Assembly: GCA_021030905.1 (NCBI GenBank)
Contig: JAGFMI010000006.1
Location: 682,001 to 746,000 of the forward strand
Origin: Pyrenula massariospora
Taxonomy: Eukaryota; Ascomycota; Eurotiomycetes; Pyrenulales; Pyrenulaceae
Direction: 5' to 3'
DNA: 64,000 nt
The first letter of the stretch is position 1, and the number at the start of each line of letters is the position of its first letter. The translations under genes were made by a program, and so were the position numbers. Of this stretch, positions 1 to 11,571 are shown piece by piece. Under the pieces are notes generated by a model. It did no database searches and was not told the DNA's origin. It saw only the letters and a program-made list of their open reading frames with translations.

Positions 1-1605
1 GGAAGTTCATCGCAGGCTTGGAGCATCTGCCTGATCAAAGCTTTACCCGGTGTGCAAGTTGTTGCGTTTGTCCCAGTAGATGGCCCCGTGCCGCCGCCAA
101 GCATGGTTGTGATGCCCGCAGAAATGGCCTCATAAGCCTGTTGAGGGCAAATGAAATGAATGTGGGTGTCGAAACCACCGGCGGTCACGATGCTACCTTC
201 TCCAGCAATCACGTCTGTGCAGGAACCAACGACCATAGCAGGATCGACACCGTCCATCATGTCTGGGTTTCCAGCTTTTCCTATTCCCACGATAACGCCC
301 TCCTTAATGCCAATATCTGCCTTGTAGATTCCAGACCAGTCAATGATTAGAGCGTTCGTGATGACAGTGTCCAATGAATCCGCGTCGGCTCTGCCTGTCG
401 CTTGGCCCATTCCCTCTCGTAAGGTCTTCCCGCCTCCAAAAGAACACTCATCTCCATGAACAGTGAGGTCTTTCTCGACGCTGACCCAAAGGTCGGTAGC
501 CGCTAGTCGTACCAGGTCACCAACTGTTGGACCGAACATGGTGCAATAAGCTTCTCGAGTCATGGTGAAAGGATCGATGTGCGCACTATCCCCTGCAGGT
601 TCCGGCACATGAGCAAAATTGCCTTCATGAAGACGTTTGATAATTTCGTCTGTCCGTGAGATGTCAACTTTTCCTGTTGCATTCCAATTGCCACCGAAAA
701 CATGCTTGCTGCCTCCAATCTCGACGAGAGTCACGGTCTTGCTATCACCGGGTTCGAATCTGACTGAAGTTCCTGCTGCAATATCGAGTCGATATCCATA
801 TGATTTGATCCGATCGAACTCCAATTGAGGGTTGGTCTCAATGAAGTGGTAATGTGAGCCGACCTTTTCTTGACGTAAGCCTAGCATTAGGATTTCGATG
901 AGCGATTCCAAACCTGTATTGGTCGGTCACCTTTGCTGGTGACCTTAAGCCGTATCCTTTTCCTTCCTTCATTCAAAACAATCTTGCCCTTTTTGACCGG
1001 GATAATAGCGCCGGGCAAATTCTTTGCTTCATACTGTGAAGGATCCGAAAGAGCAAACGCATCATTAGATGGAACGGGGAGAAAGCTTCCATATAATGCT
1101 TTCTCAAGATTTCCATCGTCGGTGCTAATAGGATGATGGACCGTTACGAGATACGTGCCGGAGGGAAAGGTTCCCTCCACCTGGAGCTCCGCTAAAGTCG
1201 AAACCACGGCTGGGAGAACATGGCGTCTTCCAAGCATCGTCTTCCCAATAGACATGAGATCCGCAACCGAATGGTTGCCATCGCGAATGAGCTGCGGAAA
1301 AGGTCAATGATCTCTCTTCATCGGCAGTGGTATTCTTTGATATGTACCTCCTGAAGGTTGCTGGCAATCAAAGCCTTATCAAAGAGGTCAATAAGGCATT
1401 CTCAAGATGTAGGAGGATGCAGACCGTCGCCTCCGCATGATTGAGCTTGACACCCCTGGCCAATCTCTTCTGCGCAAGAAAACCTAGTTGTGAGATGACA
1501 AGCTTGTCGAGCTACAGTGGGGAGAGTCCTCAGTACTTGTCTCTGAAGCGCGTACAAGCCACTCAAAGGGACAGCTCCACATACCTCTTTTGGTATCAGG
1601 TGCAT
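1..1605 (-). CDS. URE1: Urease, 5' part (truncated by window edge)
   Basis: Nickel enzyme that hydrolyses urea to ammonia and carbamate; fungal ureases are single cytosolic chains of about 840 residues. Five exons on the minus strand: 1605-1585, 1511-1425, 1374-1348, 1291-914, and 863 running off the edge at 1. Together they give about 458 residues: gamma region ([20 protein letters not shown]), beta region ([17 protein letters not shown], then [11 protein letters not shown] after the last intron) and the start of the alpha domain. The first nickel-ligand motif HIH lies at 156-164 in [13 protein letters not shown]. The carbamylated lysine and the remaining ligands lie outside the window. The start MHLIPKE matches the family N-terminus. 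Exon 3 is a 27-nt microexon, and the donor of intron 2 reads GTCTGC, which is unusual. Identity is certain; the intron 2 donor is the weakest point. Confidence 0.95.
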
Positions 1606-2283
1606 TGCAAGAAATGGATAGAAATACTCGAGGAGATCCTGGAAATTTCAATATGGACTTACTTTAACGTAAAATATCCTGATAATACTGTGCTTTGCTC
1701 ACCTGCTATCAGAACTGCCTGGCTGGTCACTCCTTTATCTCTTCACACTCAAGTCTCTGTGCGGGGTCGAAAGGGGGCAATCGCGGCCGACCTCGACCGG
1801 CAGAATAGCGTGTTGGCATGGTACATCATCCATTGCCTTTACGATATCTATCATTCATTGAGCCTAGACCTAGAGGCGTAATGCAGTATGCGAGCCAGAG
1901 AGTTGGCTTATCTAGAGACTATAAGCCAGAAGTGATGGGAGCCAATTTTGGTTTTGGCGTTGGATTGGGCATGCTTTTGTATAGGCTTAAACTTGTTGAG
2001 ATATGTGAAGATTTGTATTGATCATTCTGAGACGCAATAATGCCAAACGTACCCATTAGTGGCGAGCCTCAATGGCAAAGACATACATGAAATCACAGCA
2101 TTAACCTTCACGAGGCCTATGCCATATGAGACGGCCTAGTTACTGTCCGTAGAGGCCTAGGGAAACTATCAATGACAGTAAGATAGAATCTCTGCACGAA
2201 AGAACACCCGGAAATCCATGCCAACCCATCGAAAGACTCCACCTAGCCGTTTGATTTGCCCAAGAGCTCTACCTAACTCTAGC
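1606..2283. other. Intergenic, urease promoter side
   Basis: Upstream of urease and downstream of the HMG-box gene. I see no gene, repeat or RNA in it; open frames here look random. Confidence 0.5.
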
Positions 2284-3703
2284 TCAAGCCTTCTTGGAAG
2301 ACTTCTTCTTCTTCTTGTCGGACTTGGGCTCGGTAGCGGGAGCAGCTGGGGCAGGGACTTCCTCCTTAGCGCGGCTCTTTCGGGACTTCTCTGATTTCTT
2401 CGTCGCTGGTGGTGGAGTTGGCTCCTTCGCCGGTGGAGGGGTTGCAGCTTTTCCGCTCTTGCGTCTCTTCGACTTGGCAGGACTCGGAGCCTTCGCCGGT
2501 TCAGGAACCGGTTCCTCTTCGTCGTCTTCATCATCTTCGGTGGCCGCATCAGCATTGACCTTCTCAGCACCACCCTTGGCTTTCAACTCTGCTCTGGCTT
2601 CATCATCGCTCGGAACTGGTAGCCCTGCCTTATAAGCTCGCGTCTTTATGCGATAAATGGCAAGGTTTTCCTGGTATACAGTATTCCAGATCCGCGAGAC
2701 AGTCAGCATGTCGAGCATCATAAGATAGGTAACAACTTACTGATTTTTCGGCTTCGGTCATGGCGCCCCATCTCTTGGTCCCCTCATCCGCAACCTGTTT
2801 TGGTTTGACGTTTGGACCTTCCGATTGCTGGAGTTCGCTCAAAATCTTGCCTCGTGCAGTCTGCATGAACAAGAAATAGGGGGTAAGAGCCCTCTTGGGA
2901 GCATTGGGATCAGGTGGAGCGCGCTTACGCTTGCGCTTCTTGTCAGACTGATCAGGTGCGGCTCCCGCTGGCGGCGTTGGCATGCGTGCATTTTGCCCCA
3001 GCAAGCCGCCATCCAGTAAAATATTGGTTAGACCCGAGTCAAGAGTCGGACCTCTTGATCCTGGTCCCAGAACCGTGTTGGCATGATTGATGTAAGCACG
3101 TGAGAGATCCTGCACGGAAGACTGAAGGGTTGCAAGAGCAACAATCACCTGCGGATGAATTAGACCGATGAACTCCGGTGAATACGACGGTGAAGTGAGC
3201 AAGCGATGAACATCTTGATGTAGTTGATTGAAGTCTTCGGTGAAACAGTGCAAACGCCGTTGAAAGTTGTTGGAATAATGAGTGGGGGGAGAAGGGAGAG
3301 ATTCAGCGCCGGAGAGAGTGGCGGCGGTGTTTAAGAAGGGGATGTTTAGGGCCTGAACAGCTTTCCGAAGCTCAAGGCCAGAGTAAGGGGTTCCCGGCAT
3401 GTCAACCAGTGAGACTGGGGGGTCTGAAGGCGACATAGCCACGGCGAGGGGGGAATTACGAGCGATGGATAGAGGGTGGGGTGAAGGGGCAGAACATTTG
3501 CAAGCACTAGTAAGGTAGCGCAGGGAAGAAAAGGAAAAGAGGGGTAAGACAGGTTTGTTTACTTTTGCTCAGACAGCGCGACGAAGGGGAAGCCTAAGCA
3601 GGCAGACACGAGCACGAGCAAGGCGGCTTACCGAATCGCGGGTGCGCTGGAAATCAGCGACATTGACCATTACCTCACTGCCATCAGTCTTGTTGCGGGA
3701 CAT
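2284..3703 (-). CDS. HMG-box DNA-binding protein with Lys/Ala/Pro-rich tail
   Basis: Likely chromatin-associated nuclear protein. Preferred model: exon 1 3703-3632 (starts MSRNKTDGSEVMVNVADFQR), exon 2 3148-2741, exon 3 2670-2284, about 288 residues. The start of exon 2 (VIVALATLQSSVQDLSRAY) continues naturally from exon 1 RTRDS, which supports the upstream start. The alternative is an internal ATG at 3442 read straight through the roughly 480-nt intron, which stays open in frame. The HMG box begins at DPNAPKRALTPYFLFMQ and continues through KQVADEGTKRWGAMTEAEK. An acidic run and a KPA-rich tail ending KSDKKKKKSSKKA resemble Hmo1-like tails. The last intron is doubtful: the only AG acceptor before ENLAIYR removes the in-frame IWNTVYQ that fits helix III. 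Family is clear, exact gene name is not. Confidence 0.75.
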
Positions 3704-5793
3704 GGCGGCGGCGCAAGGGGAGCTGGAATTTGCGACCGGTATGCGGTGGAATGGGGTGTCGATAACAACAAATAATGAGGGGGTACGGGAGTTGGAAGGT
3801 GTGAGAATCGAAAGAGCGCCGGTCGGGGGGAAGGCGGACTACTTAACGCTGGGGCTGCTGCAGCCTCTAGGCACCGGGGGCTGGGCCGCGGGGTCAATCC
3901 AGCCAGCAGGAGCCGCCAACTGCCGGCTGTCCTCTGGGGAGCTAGGGCGTCGACCAGCCCCCCGAGCTGCAAATGACGGATATCATTGGGCCACTGCACC
4001 AAGCGCCCAGAGGACAGGGAGGACAGCCTCGCAGCTGGTCCGGAGGCCCCTGTGTCTCCCGTCACCACGTCCTGCACGAAGCCCCCAAACCCTGGAGCGC
4101 TGCCTCGGGTTTATCGGTTTCAGGTGCTAAAAGCAGCGTCTGTCGCGTCCTGCTCTTGGAAGGTCGCCAGCCATGCCGACGATGCCGCCTCAAGGGACGG
4201 GCGGGACCTGGGGTGCCTCTCAGCGTAGCCTGTAGCACTGGCGACCGGACGCAGCAGAGGACTCACCCACTCCAGCGCGCAAGCTGTCCCCTCTTTTTAG
4301 CTGGCTGGCCGCCGATCTCTCCCGGCGCTTTAGCACGCCGACCTCTCTTGATGGGTTGCACCGTGGCATCAGGTCCCTGAACATCACAACGCCGCTCGGG
4401 CGCTCACCACTTGTCGACGGCCTGGTCCTGAACCGTTATCTGCCTGCATTACGGACCGCCAGCAGACCCTATTCCCCGCCAACAATCCCTGAGTCATCCA
4501 TCCCCGGTGGTGCTGCCACAATCACAATACAAGCTGCCCTCAGGAAGCCACCAGTGCTGTCAAGTGGGCTCTAGAAACCCTCACGTGGGAGCTTCTGAAC
4601 CTCCCCATAATCCTGTCCCCAGGTCTCTTTCGGTACCCCCAAAGTTACAGGGTCACCTAATGTCTGCTGCGATTCCTTAAATCGCCTTTTGGCGTAGACG
4701 TTAAAGACATGCCCTGTGTTTTTTGTCTCTTTCACAGGGCCTCAATCGACTCCATCAGAGGCTACTTCTCTCCTTTCGGAGTGACCTTTGCGGTACCATG
4801 AAGGATACAGCCTCTCGACACAGGTTTCCCGCACCACGTCTCTGTTCCCCCCACTGGCTTCACAGCCTTCCCGGTGTCTCTATGACACATTCTGAGCTTG
4901 CTCACCTCCTGTTGGATTGAAGCTCCCACAAAACTGCCGGTGCGTGGACACAGGCCTTTTGGCCCAACACTTACTAGCAAATGCAGCGATAATTAGGGGT
5001 GATTCATGCTCATTTCTACTTAAGCCACTCATTTCGCCTCCCTCAGCAAGCATCACCAAGCAAAGTCTATAGCCAAACCGCCGCTTAGCACAATATACTT
5101 AGCTTTAGCGCTGCGTTCACTTGCGTGATTGCTCACACGTAACCTTTACAGACACATTATTTTTTTGGAGCCTTTCAGAAATTGGGCCTATTGCTCACGC
5201 ACGAGTACTCTTAGAAAAAGAAGCAGACTTTGGCACCTTGGTTCGAACGTTCCTAATATTGCACTGAAAATGTGAGGGTTTTCTCTGTCCGCCACGAGGA
5301 CCGTCATCTCTGCCTAGAAGCGCTTGAGGCAGGCTGTATAGAGGGCATTACATCTCTACTTTGTACTCCTACGAGCTATGCATGTCAAGCCGTTATCCGT
5401 TCCTGCGCATAGCGCCTGATAGCTTTCGCGTAGCTATTACCGACGTCCACCCCACGTCCCTTTCCTCTGACCAAGACTCGTAGGCTACCTAGGAGGAGGC
5501 TTTCATTCCCTAGGAGCGATCCAGGACGAGCTCTGGTGGGGTCAACATTGCAATTGGGGATTCCTAGCCGCCCGCCCGCCAAGCCGCTTCGGACAACTAC
5601 CGCCGAGCTTCCTTTGTCACCCTGATAACGTCACTCCTGGAACGGCGAATTGTAAGCTCGAGTAGAATTATACTTCTGCTTTTCTTGCCGCCTAAAAGCT
5701 GTGTATTATCCTTCGGTGTCCTGCAACACTGATTCGTTCTGCTCTGATCAAAATTAAGCCATAATCTCTGTCCTCAAGCACTTGCTTCCCATG
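3704..5793. other. Long intergenic stretch between divergent genes
   Basis: About 2.1 kb between the HMG-box gene and MCR1, which are transcribed away from each other. Reading frames of up to 191 codons occur but show no family motifs and sit in GC-rich sequence, so I treat them as chance. A short hairpin (8-bp arms at 4711-4718 and 4733-4740) is the only structure seen. Confidence 0.45.
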
Positions 5794-6954
5794 ATGTTTG
5801 CGCGACAGATATTCAGGGCAGCCCAACCCTTGCGAAGTGTAAGTACTTGATGAAGCGCGGCCATCATACAACATGACCACTAATCATACGTTCTAGAGTA
5901 TCCGTACATATGCAACCGAGTCCTCTCCTAGCAGCTCACGAACGCCTCTCATCGTGGGACTGTCAGCCTGTGCTGTCGGCTTCGCCGGGTATGCCTATTC
6001 TCGAAGCACAAGCACCGCACCTCCGTCAACTCCAGGAGAAGCTCAAGAAAAAATTACTGGACAGCCGCCGAAGACTTTCACAGGAGGCGACCAAGGATTT
6101 ATTTCTTTAAAGCTCGACAAGATAGAAGAGATCAACCATAACGTCAAGCGGTTTCGATTTGCCCTACCATCAGCTGAGGAGGTTTCGGGGCTACAGATTG
6201 CCTGTAGGCTAAGCTCGCATTTGCTCAAGTTCTATAACTAATGGTATCAAAAAGCTGCTCTGATCACAAAATTCAAGTCTCCAGATCAGGAAAAGCCTAC
6301 CATCCGCCCATACACACCTGTCAGTGACGAAGGTCCGTCCTCCCATTCCGTACTTTTCCTCAGGTACGGAGACTAATTGATGCAGATGCTAGAGGCTACC
6401 TTGATCTTCTTATCAAACGCTATCCAAACGGACCTATGTCGGAGCACCTCCACGGCATGGAACCTGGTCAACAGCTTGATTTCAAGGGCCCTATTCCTAA
6501 ATACCCGTGGGAGCCGAATAAACACAACCATATCACTTTGATAGCTGGAGGCACTGGCATCACACCAATGTGGCAATTGGCCCGCGCTATTTTCAGCAAT
6601 CCAAACGACCAGACCAAAGTAACACTCGTTTTTGGCAACGTCACCGAGGAGGACATTCTTCTGAAGAAAGAGTTTGAGGAACTTGAAAACACATACCCCC
6701 GCCGTTTCCGCGCCTTTCATCTGCTGGACAATCCACCCAAAGACTGGAACTATGGAAAAGGATTCATCACAAAGGAGCTTTTAAAGACAGTGCTACCAGA
6801 GCCGAAAGAGGAGAACAATAAGATTTTCGTTTGTGGTCCACCGGGATTGTACAAGGCGGTCAGTGGTACGAAAAACAGTCCAACGGATCAAGGAGAACTC
6901 TCTGGGTACCTTAAGGAGCTAGGTTATTCCAAGGATCAGGTGTACAAGTTCTAG
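5794..6954 (+). CDS. MCR1: NADH-cytochrome b5 reductase, mitochondrial
   Basis: FAD enzyme that passes electrons from NADH to cytochrome b5 and related acceptors; in yeast the protein has an outer-membrane form and an intermembrane-space form. Exons 5794-5838, 5897-6203, 6255-6332, 6386-6954; 332 residues. The N-terminus [15 protein letters not shown] is a basic mitochondrial presequence, followed by a membrane segment [19 protein letters not shown]. The FAD site is [10 protein letters not shown], the NADH-binding part has [12 protein letters not shown] and [10 protein letters not shown], and the C-terminus [10 protein letters not shown] matches the family exactly. An in-frame ATG also lies three bases earlier, at 5791. 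Convergent with RPL20. Intron 3 uses a GTCCGT donor. Confidence 0.95.
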
Positions 6955-7450
6955 CAATCGTCAACAGCATTCATGAAAATTAGAGGGAGACTCATAGATT
7001 GTTTCTAGGCAGGTCAATAGACACTATTGTCAGAGATAGTCGATCTACCCCTAGGTGAGGGGGAAGTATGATCATCAACTAAAAATGTGCAATATCTAGA
7101 TTTCTGTAAAGATGGCAGCAAGTGCTAATGTAAGCGCAATTTTAGTGGTTGCGAAGACCGACCGAGATGCTCCTCCATTCTTGCTTTGCAATATTTTGAA
7201 CTGAAGCTCGGGTGGCACATGCTCCGACATCAGCTACATTTTGTCAATATGAGTTCCAACACGTCAATGCGTATCGAGATTTGGAGCTGGTGGAAAAATT
7301 GATGATAATTTGCGGCCGCTTGGAAGCCTTTTGCCTCGTCTCAAAGACGACACTAAATTCTGATCTCGTCATCGGCACAAAGCTTGTACTAGTACTGTCC
7401 TCCAGTTTCCCAGTGTCCAGTGTTTACATCAGGATCTACCCCATTCCCGA
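6955..7450. other. Shared 3' region of MCR1 and RPL20
   Basis: Convergent 3' ends. I see no gene here; the frame at 7212-7517 runs over the RPL20 last exon on the opposite strand and is a shadow. Confidence 0.5.
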
Positions 7451-8322
7451 TCATGCAAATGTCGATGGCCGCTTGGCTGCAAAAATCCTCCCCTTCTTGT
7501 TCTTCGGTACGCGGTGAGGAAGCGGGAATTTGAGATTTTTCGCAAGGAGCTGCTTGATGTATGGACGCTTCACTTGATCAGAGTTCTCGAGTTCGACGAC
7601 TTTCAAGATCTAGGCTTCTGTTAATATTCTTCTGCCATGCCCTTGGTGTTCTAGGATGACTAACGTGAATGGACCCAAAACGTGCACGGTGTCTAGCAGC
7701 CATATCTTGGTAAAGAGCCTCAACAGCATCGCACCGTGACATCTCACGGTATTCCTTGTACATATTGTGTGTGCCAGACCGAGAGTTGTATCGAATCCAG
7801 ATACCGAAATTCTTGACCTTCGTGGGACGCTTCTCCTTGATCTTTTACCAGTGGGTCAGCAATTTTACCACTCGATTCGAATAATGATATTACCTCATTC
7901 AAGCTAACGATTTCTCCATTTGCTTTCTTGAGTTTCCGCAGCTTGCTCATAAAATACCAGAATCTTGACTTGGCAACAACCTTGTTTGGAGCAAAGATCC
8001 GCATGCGATAAAGTTTCGGCGTGGGATTGGTCTCGGTAGGCAAGTGACGCCCAATCACTTGATATTCAACGAATCGACCTTCACCCACACGAATTAGTTT
8101 TGTTTAAGTAAGGTTCTAGGTACAAAGTAGGTTGCCCTGAATTCCTGCAAGAATTTTCTGTATGTAGCAAATTCATATCTTTTTGACAGTGCTAGGTAGC
8201 GTGATCCCTTCCTGATTCGCGAATGCGCAGCTTGGGAAGTACTCGAAGACAGGCAATCGGATTGAATATTTCGTAAGGGCAGGTTAAGGCATGGCGGTGG
8301 GAGATCAGATTAACTTACCCAT
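7451..8322 (-). CDS. RPL20: 60S ribosomal protein L20 (eL20/L18a)
   Basis: Component of the large cytosolic ribosomal subunit. Exons 8322-8319, 8078-7894, 7841-7665, 7609-7451; 174 residues, the usual length. The first coding exon is only four bases (ATG plus G) followed by a 240-nt intron with a GTAAGT donor, a layout common in fungal ribosomal protein genes. Diagnostic blocks are [63 protein letters not shown] and [16 protein letters not shown]; the end is basic. It starts 385 bp from the divergent CSN12 gene. The start is inferred from joining the four-base exon, and it restores a family-like N-terminus. Confidence 0.94.
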
Positions 8323-8707
8323 CTGGTCTGCATTAGCTTTGGTAAATTTTGAGCCGATACCGACTTACCTTGAAAGCTCCGGTCAGTAGCAATCGCTCGA
8401 TGTTGTTGTTACCTATCGTAGAAGCATAATTTCTACAATGGATGGCTGCCGCGATAGCATTCAGGGCTTGAGCCCTAGCGCCAAGACTGTGCCGCATACA
8501 CCTGCGCTAACCACATCTGAGGATTTGATGAACTCCCCCGGCTCCGTACCGTGCGTACCTATCTTACCATTCCAAACTATTAAGCCAGGAAGCCTCAAAA
8601 GCAAGCTTTAGCATTCTGAAGGTTGCGGTGGTGGATGTTTCCTAAATTTTGAATTATGATCTTTCCACCTCGTTCTCGCTAGCGTGTCTAGCCTATTCCT
8701 TGCCACA
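8323..8707. promoter_or_regulatory. Divergent promoter, RPL20 / CSN12
   Basis: 385 bp between two start codons on opposite strands, so it must hold both promoters. No specific motif is claimed. Pyrimidine-rich stretches typical of ribosomal protein promoters are not striking here. Confidence 0.5.
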
Positions 8708-10423
8708 ATGTCGAGTCTGTTCGCCGACTTTAAGCAAGCCCACCTTGAAGGGGATGGGCGTCTCTTAGCCGACACTCTAAGTCCGTTCTACAATGTTGAG
8801 AACTCTCCATTGCTGCTTTCTTTTGCTCAAATGTCCAATTATCAAACTGTATCTGCCGACATTAAATTTCACCTTCTTCAAAACCGCTCCACAAGCGTGC
8901 AATTACCCAAGAATGAAGGCAATGCTTGGGTGGAAATATTTGTTGCCTTGTGGACCACTGTGAAGGCTATTGTTTCAAAAATGGACAACACATCCAATCA
9001 AGCGAAATGGTCTTTGGTATTCGATGAATATCAAAAGCTTGCCACACTTCTCATCCGAGGCTACACTCACAACGGTTTCGAAGCTTGGACAGTGCCATGC
9101 TTGAGTGCCGTGGGCAAATACCTTCGTGTGTTCGCTGTTCGCGCTGACCAAGAGCCAAAAAACGATGGGACCATGACTTTTGGCGACGGCTTTCAGGACG
9201 ATGTTATGGGTAACTCAGGGGAGAACGAGAAGCTTGAAAAAGCCGCGTGGGTGATTAATCGAATGTTTACAATATGTCTAAGTGACAGGTCAGAGCTGCC
9301 GCTTCAAATTCTTCCGATGCTTGCTTGATGGCTTTTCTGACTGCTGCGCGGCTCTCAGATCGCCGATAAAAGATTCTCGTAAATGGGGAGTTTACTCAAC
9401 CAGCAATATGCTATTCAAGTGCTATTTTCAGGTCAACCCTTTTAGAAGTATGAATTCTATATTTGTGCTGACTCTGATAGCTCAACTCTATGGCTTTAAC
9501 AAAGAATGTTCTCCGCGCCCTTGAGGCTTCAGCATCTGACATACCGCCATTGACGAGTTTTCCGTCATCTCACATTGTTACGTTCAAGTATTACCGAGGT
9601 GTGATTGCCTTTCTTGAAGAACATTACACTGAGGTGCGTTTGCCTACGTAGCCTGTTTCTGAGCGCTGATGAACGCTGCATGTTTGCCTAAAAGGCGGAG
9701 GAGCACTTGACTGATGCATGGCAACTCTGTCATGCAGATGCGCGAAGAAATCGAGAGTGCGTGCGTCAAGCTAGCTTTGAGAATGACCGACTAAACCTTT
9801 TAGACTCATCCTAACTTACTTGATCCCCTGCCATTTGCTGACAACGCACACTCTTCCCTCCAAGGGCTTACTCGCGCCCTATCCACGACTGGAATCGGCT
9901 TTTCGGCCTCTCTCAGAATGCATAAAAAAAGGTAACCTAGCCGGCTTTGATGCCGCTCTATCCGCGGGCGAAGGGGAATTCGTCAAAAGACGAATCTATC
10001 TTACCCTTGAACGCGGTCGTGATATTGCGTTGAGAAATCTTTTCCGAAAAGTATTCATAGCCGGCGGATTTGAAGAGCCTAAAGACGGAACGTCTCCTGT
10101 GCGAAAAACTCGTGTCCCAGTCGCAGAGTTCGCGGCCGCGCTTCGCCTTGGTACTCATATGAGTGCCCACCAGGTGATCGACACCGATGAGGTTGAGTGC
10201 CTTCTTGCGAATCTTATCTATAAGGTGGGTCGGGACCGTCAATGTCTGCGCCAAGGCTCAGGCAGCTGTTCACTTCCACGAACTTCCTCCAATGTTTCGC
10301 AGGAGGCACGTCAATGACTAACCGACGTTTACATAGGGACTCATGAAGGGATATATCGCTCGCGAACGGGGCATCGTTGTCTTAAGCAAAGGTGGAACCG
10401 CCTTTCCCGGAACGGGAGTGTGA
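8708..10423 (+). CDS. CSN12: CSN12-type PCI-domain protein
   Basis: PCI-domain protein related to yeast Csn12/Thp1, a scaffold linked to COP9-type complexes and, in the Thp3-Csn12 complex, to transcription and splicing. Exons 8708-9288, 9359-9431, 9481-9633, 9695-9756, 9804-10224, 10337-10423; 458 residues. Recognisable blocks: [18 protein letters not shown] and [13 protein letters not shown] in exon 1, [19 protein letters not shown] in exon 2, [19 protein letters not shown] in exon 3, and the PCI core [19 protein letters not shown] and [14 protein letters not shown] at the end, finishing FPGTGV. The start ATG at 8708 gives [12 protein letters not shown], the family-like beginning. Convergent with the BTB gene. 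Confidence 0.92.
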
Positions 10424-11571
10424 GCTAGCCATCGCTGGAGCCTTCAGACGACAAATTGGCCAATGAGCAACGCAGCGCATTGTAGTCGAGTGCCAACGTG
10501 GTCCTCGTCAGCCTAATTTGCGCGAAAAGCTTAGAGGCGGTAGCACACGTATCTCTACATGGCTGCCATCAAGATCATGTCCCCACATTTTCCGCAGCAC
10601 AGCATCGCATTTACAGACCCTTACAACGATTGTGGAGCCCAAGTTTGTGCCATTCAGGAACAGGAAAAGTCTGCTCATTTTTACCGCGGCAGCGCGGCTT
10701 TGACGAAAAACGCGGCTCGAGTCTTCAGAGTCTGTCTTTACAAACGGTCTACAATACGCGCTATTGTCTTGGATTCCTTCGAGTCGCGCAGCAGCCCCAT
10801 GATTATGACTCACGAATCACATCCGGCGAGAGAGCTACGCCAGAACTTGGACCAGAAGGCTTGACCGCAACCCATGCAGTCTCTTTAACTGCATCGGGAA
10901 GAATTGTTTAAGTTCACGGCACGCACATGTGCCGAGATGATGGTGGCGAAAAAGGATCACTGCGCATGCTGTCGGCTACAATTTACCTTCGGCTTTTAAT
11001 TTTCTTTTGATATGCACGATCTTTAGTTCCATTGCCTTGGCCTTCTTTGCGGCTACACTGCCAGTGCACATGACAGTACTGATATTTGCTGCGACGTAGC
11101 ATACCTAGCGGACTTGTGCAGCCGTGTCGCCTCGCATCCCTACGATTTGCGGCGTATTGCTCGCACTCCGGTCTTGGGCGTGTGAAACTTCCAACAGAAT
11201 CAATAGCCCAAGTTAGGAAGACTCTGAATCATGTATGAGAACCATGCAGGCGCTTGCTGTCATTCTCTTCTCTCTCACTCTAGCTCATTCTAATGAAACA
11301 GAGTAGAAAAATGGAATCCATCTCATTTCCATCTTGCCCAAAAGTCTCAAACTAAAATTCAAATTCTGCCTCAACCTGATTGGGAGACTTGCCGTCTTCG
11401 GCATAGATTTACAATTTTGATGATGGTGATCCAAAACGCCCGCTAAGTGTCAGGAAATATTACACGCCCTCAAGCTCACATCCGAAACATACATGGTTCT
11501 CACTGAGAAGCAGAGAAGTGAAAAATGATTGTAAGAGTCCATAAATTGCCGCGTCATCACGCCTGCCGCGC
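10424..11571. other. Intergenic between convergent CSN12 and BTB genes
   Basis: 1.15 kb. A 101-codon frame at 10559-10864 has no recognisable motif. I see no RNA or repeat. Confidence 0.45.

Noticed and set aside
3555-4130. 191-codon plus-strand frame
   Set aside because: It overlaps the HMG-box first exon on the other strand, is Arg/Ala-rich from GC-rich sequence and lacks any motif.
4711-4740. Short hairpin with 8-bp arms
   Set aside because: Short arms with a 14-nt loop are expected by chance in 64 kb; no RNA gene context.
8684-8707. Earlier start of the CSN12-type gene
   Set aside because: It is a GTG codon; the ATG at 8708 gives the family N-terminus.
10559-10864. 101-codon plus-strand frame in the CSN12-BTB interval
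   Set aside because: Several unrelated frames overlap in the same region on both strands, with no conserved text; treated as chance.
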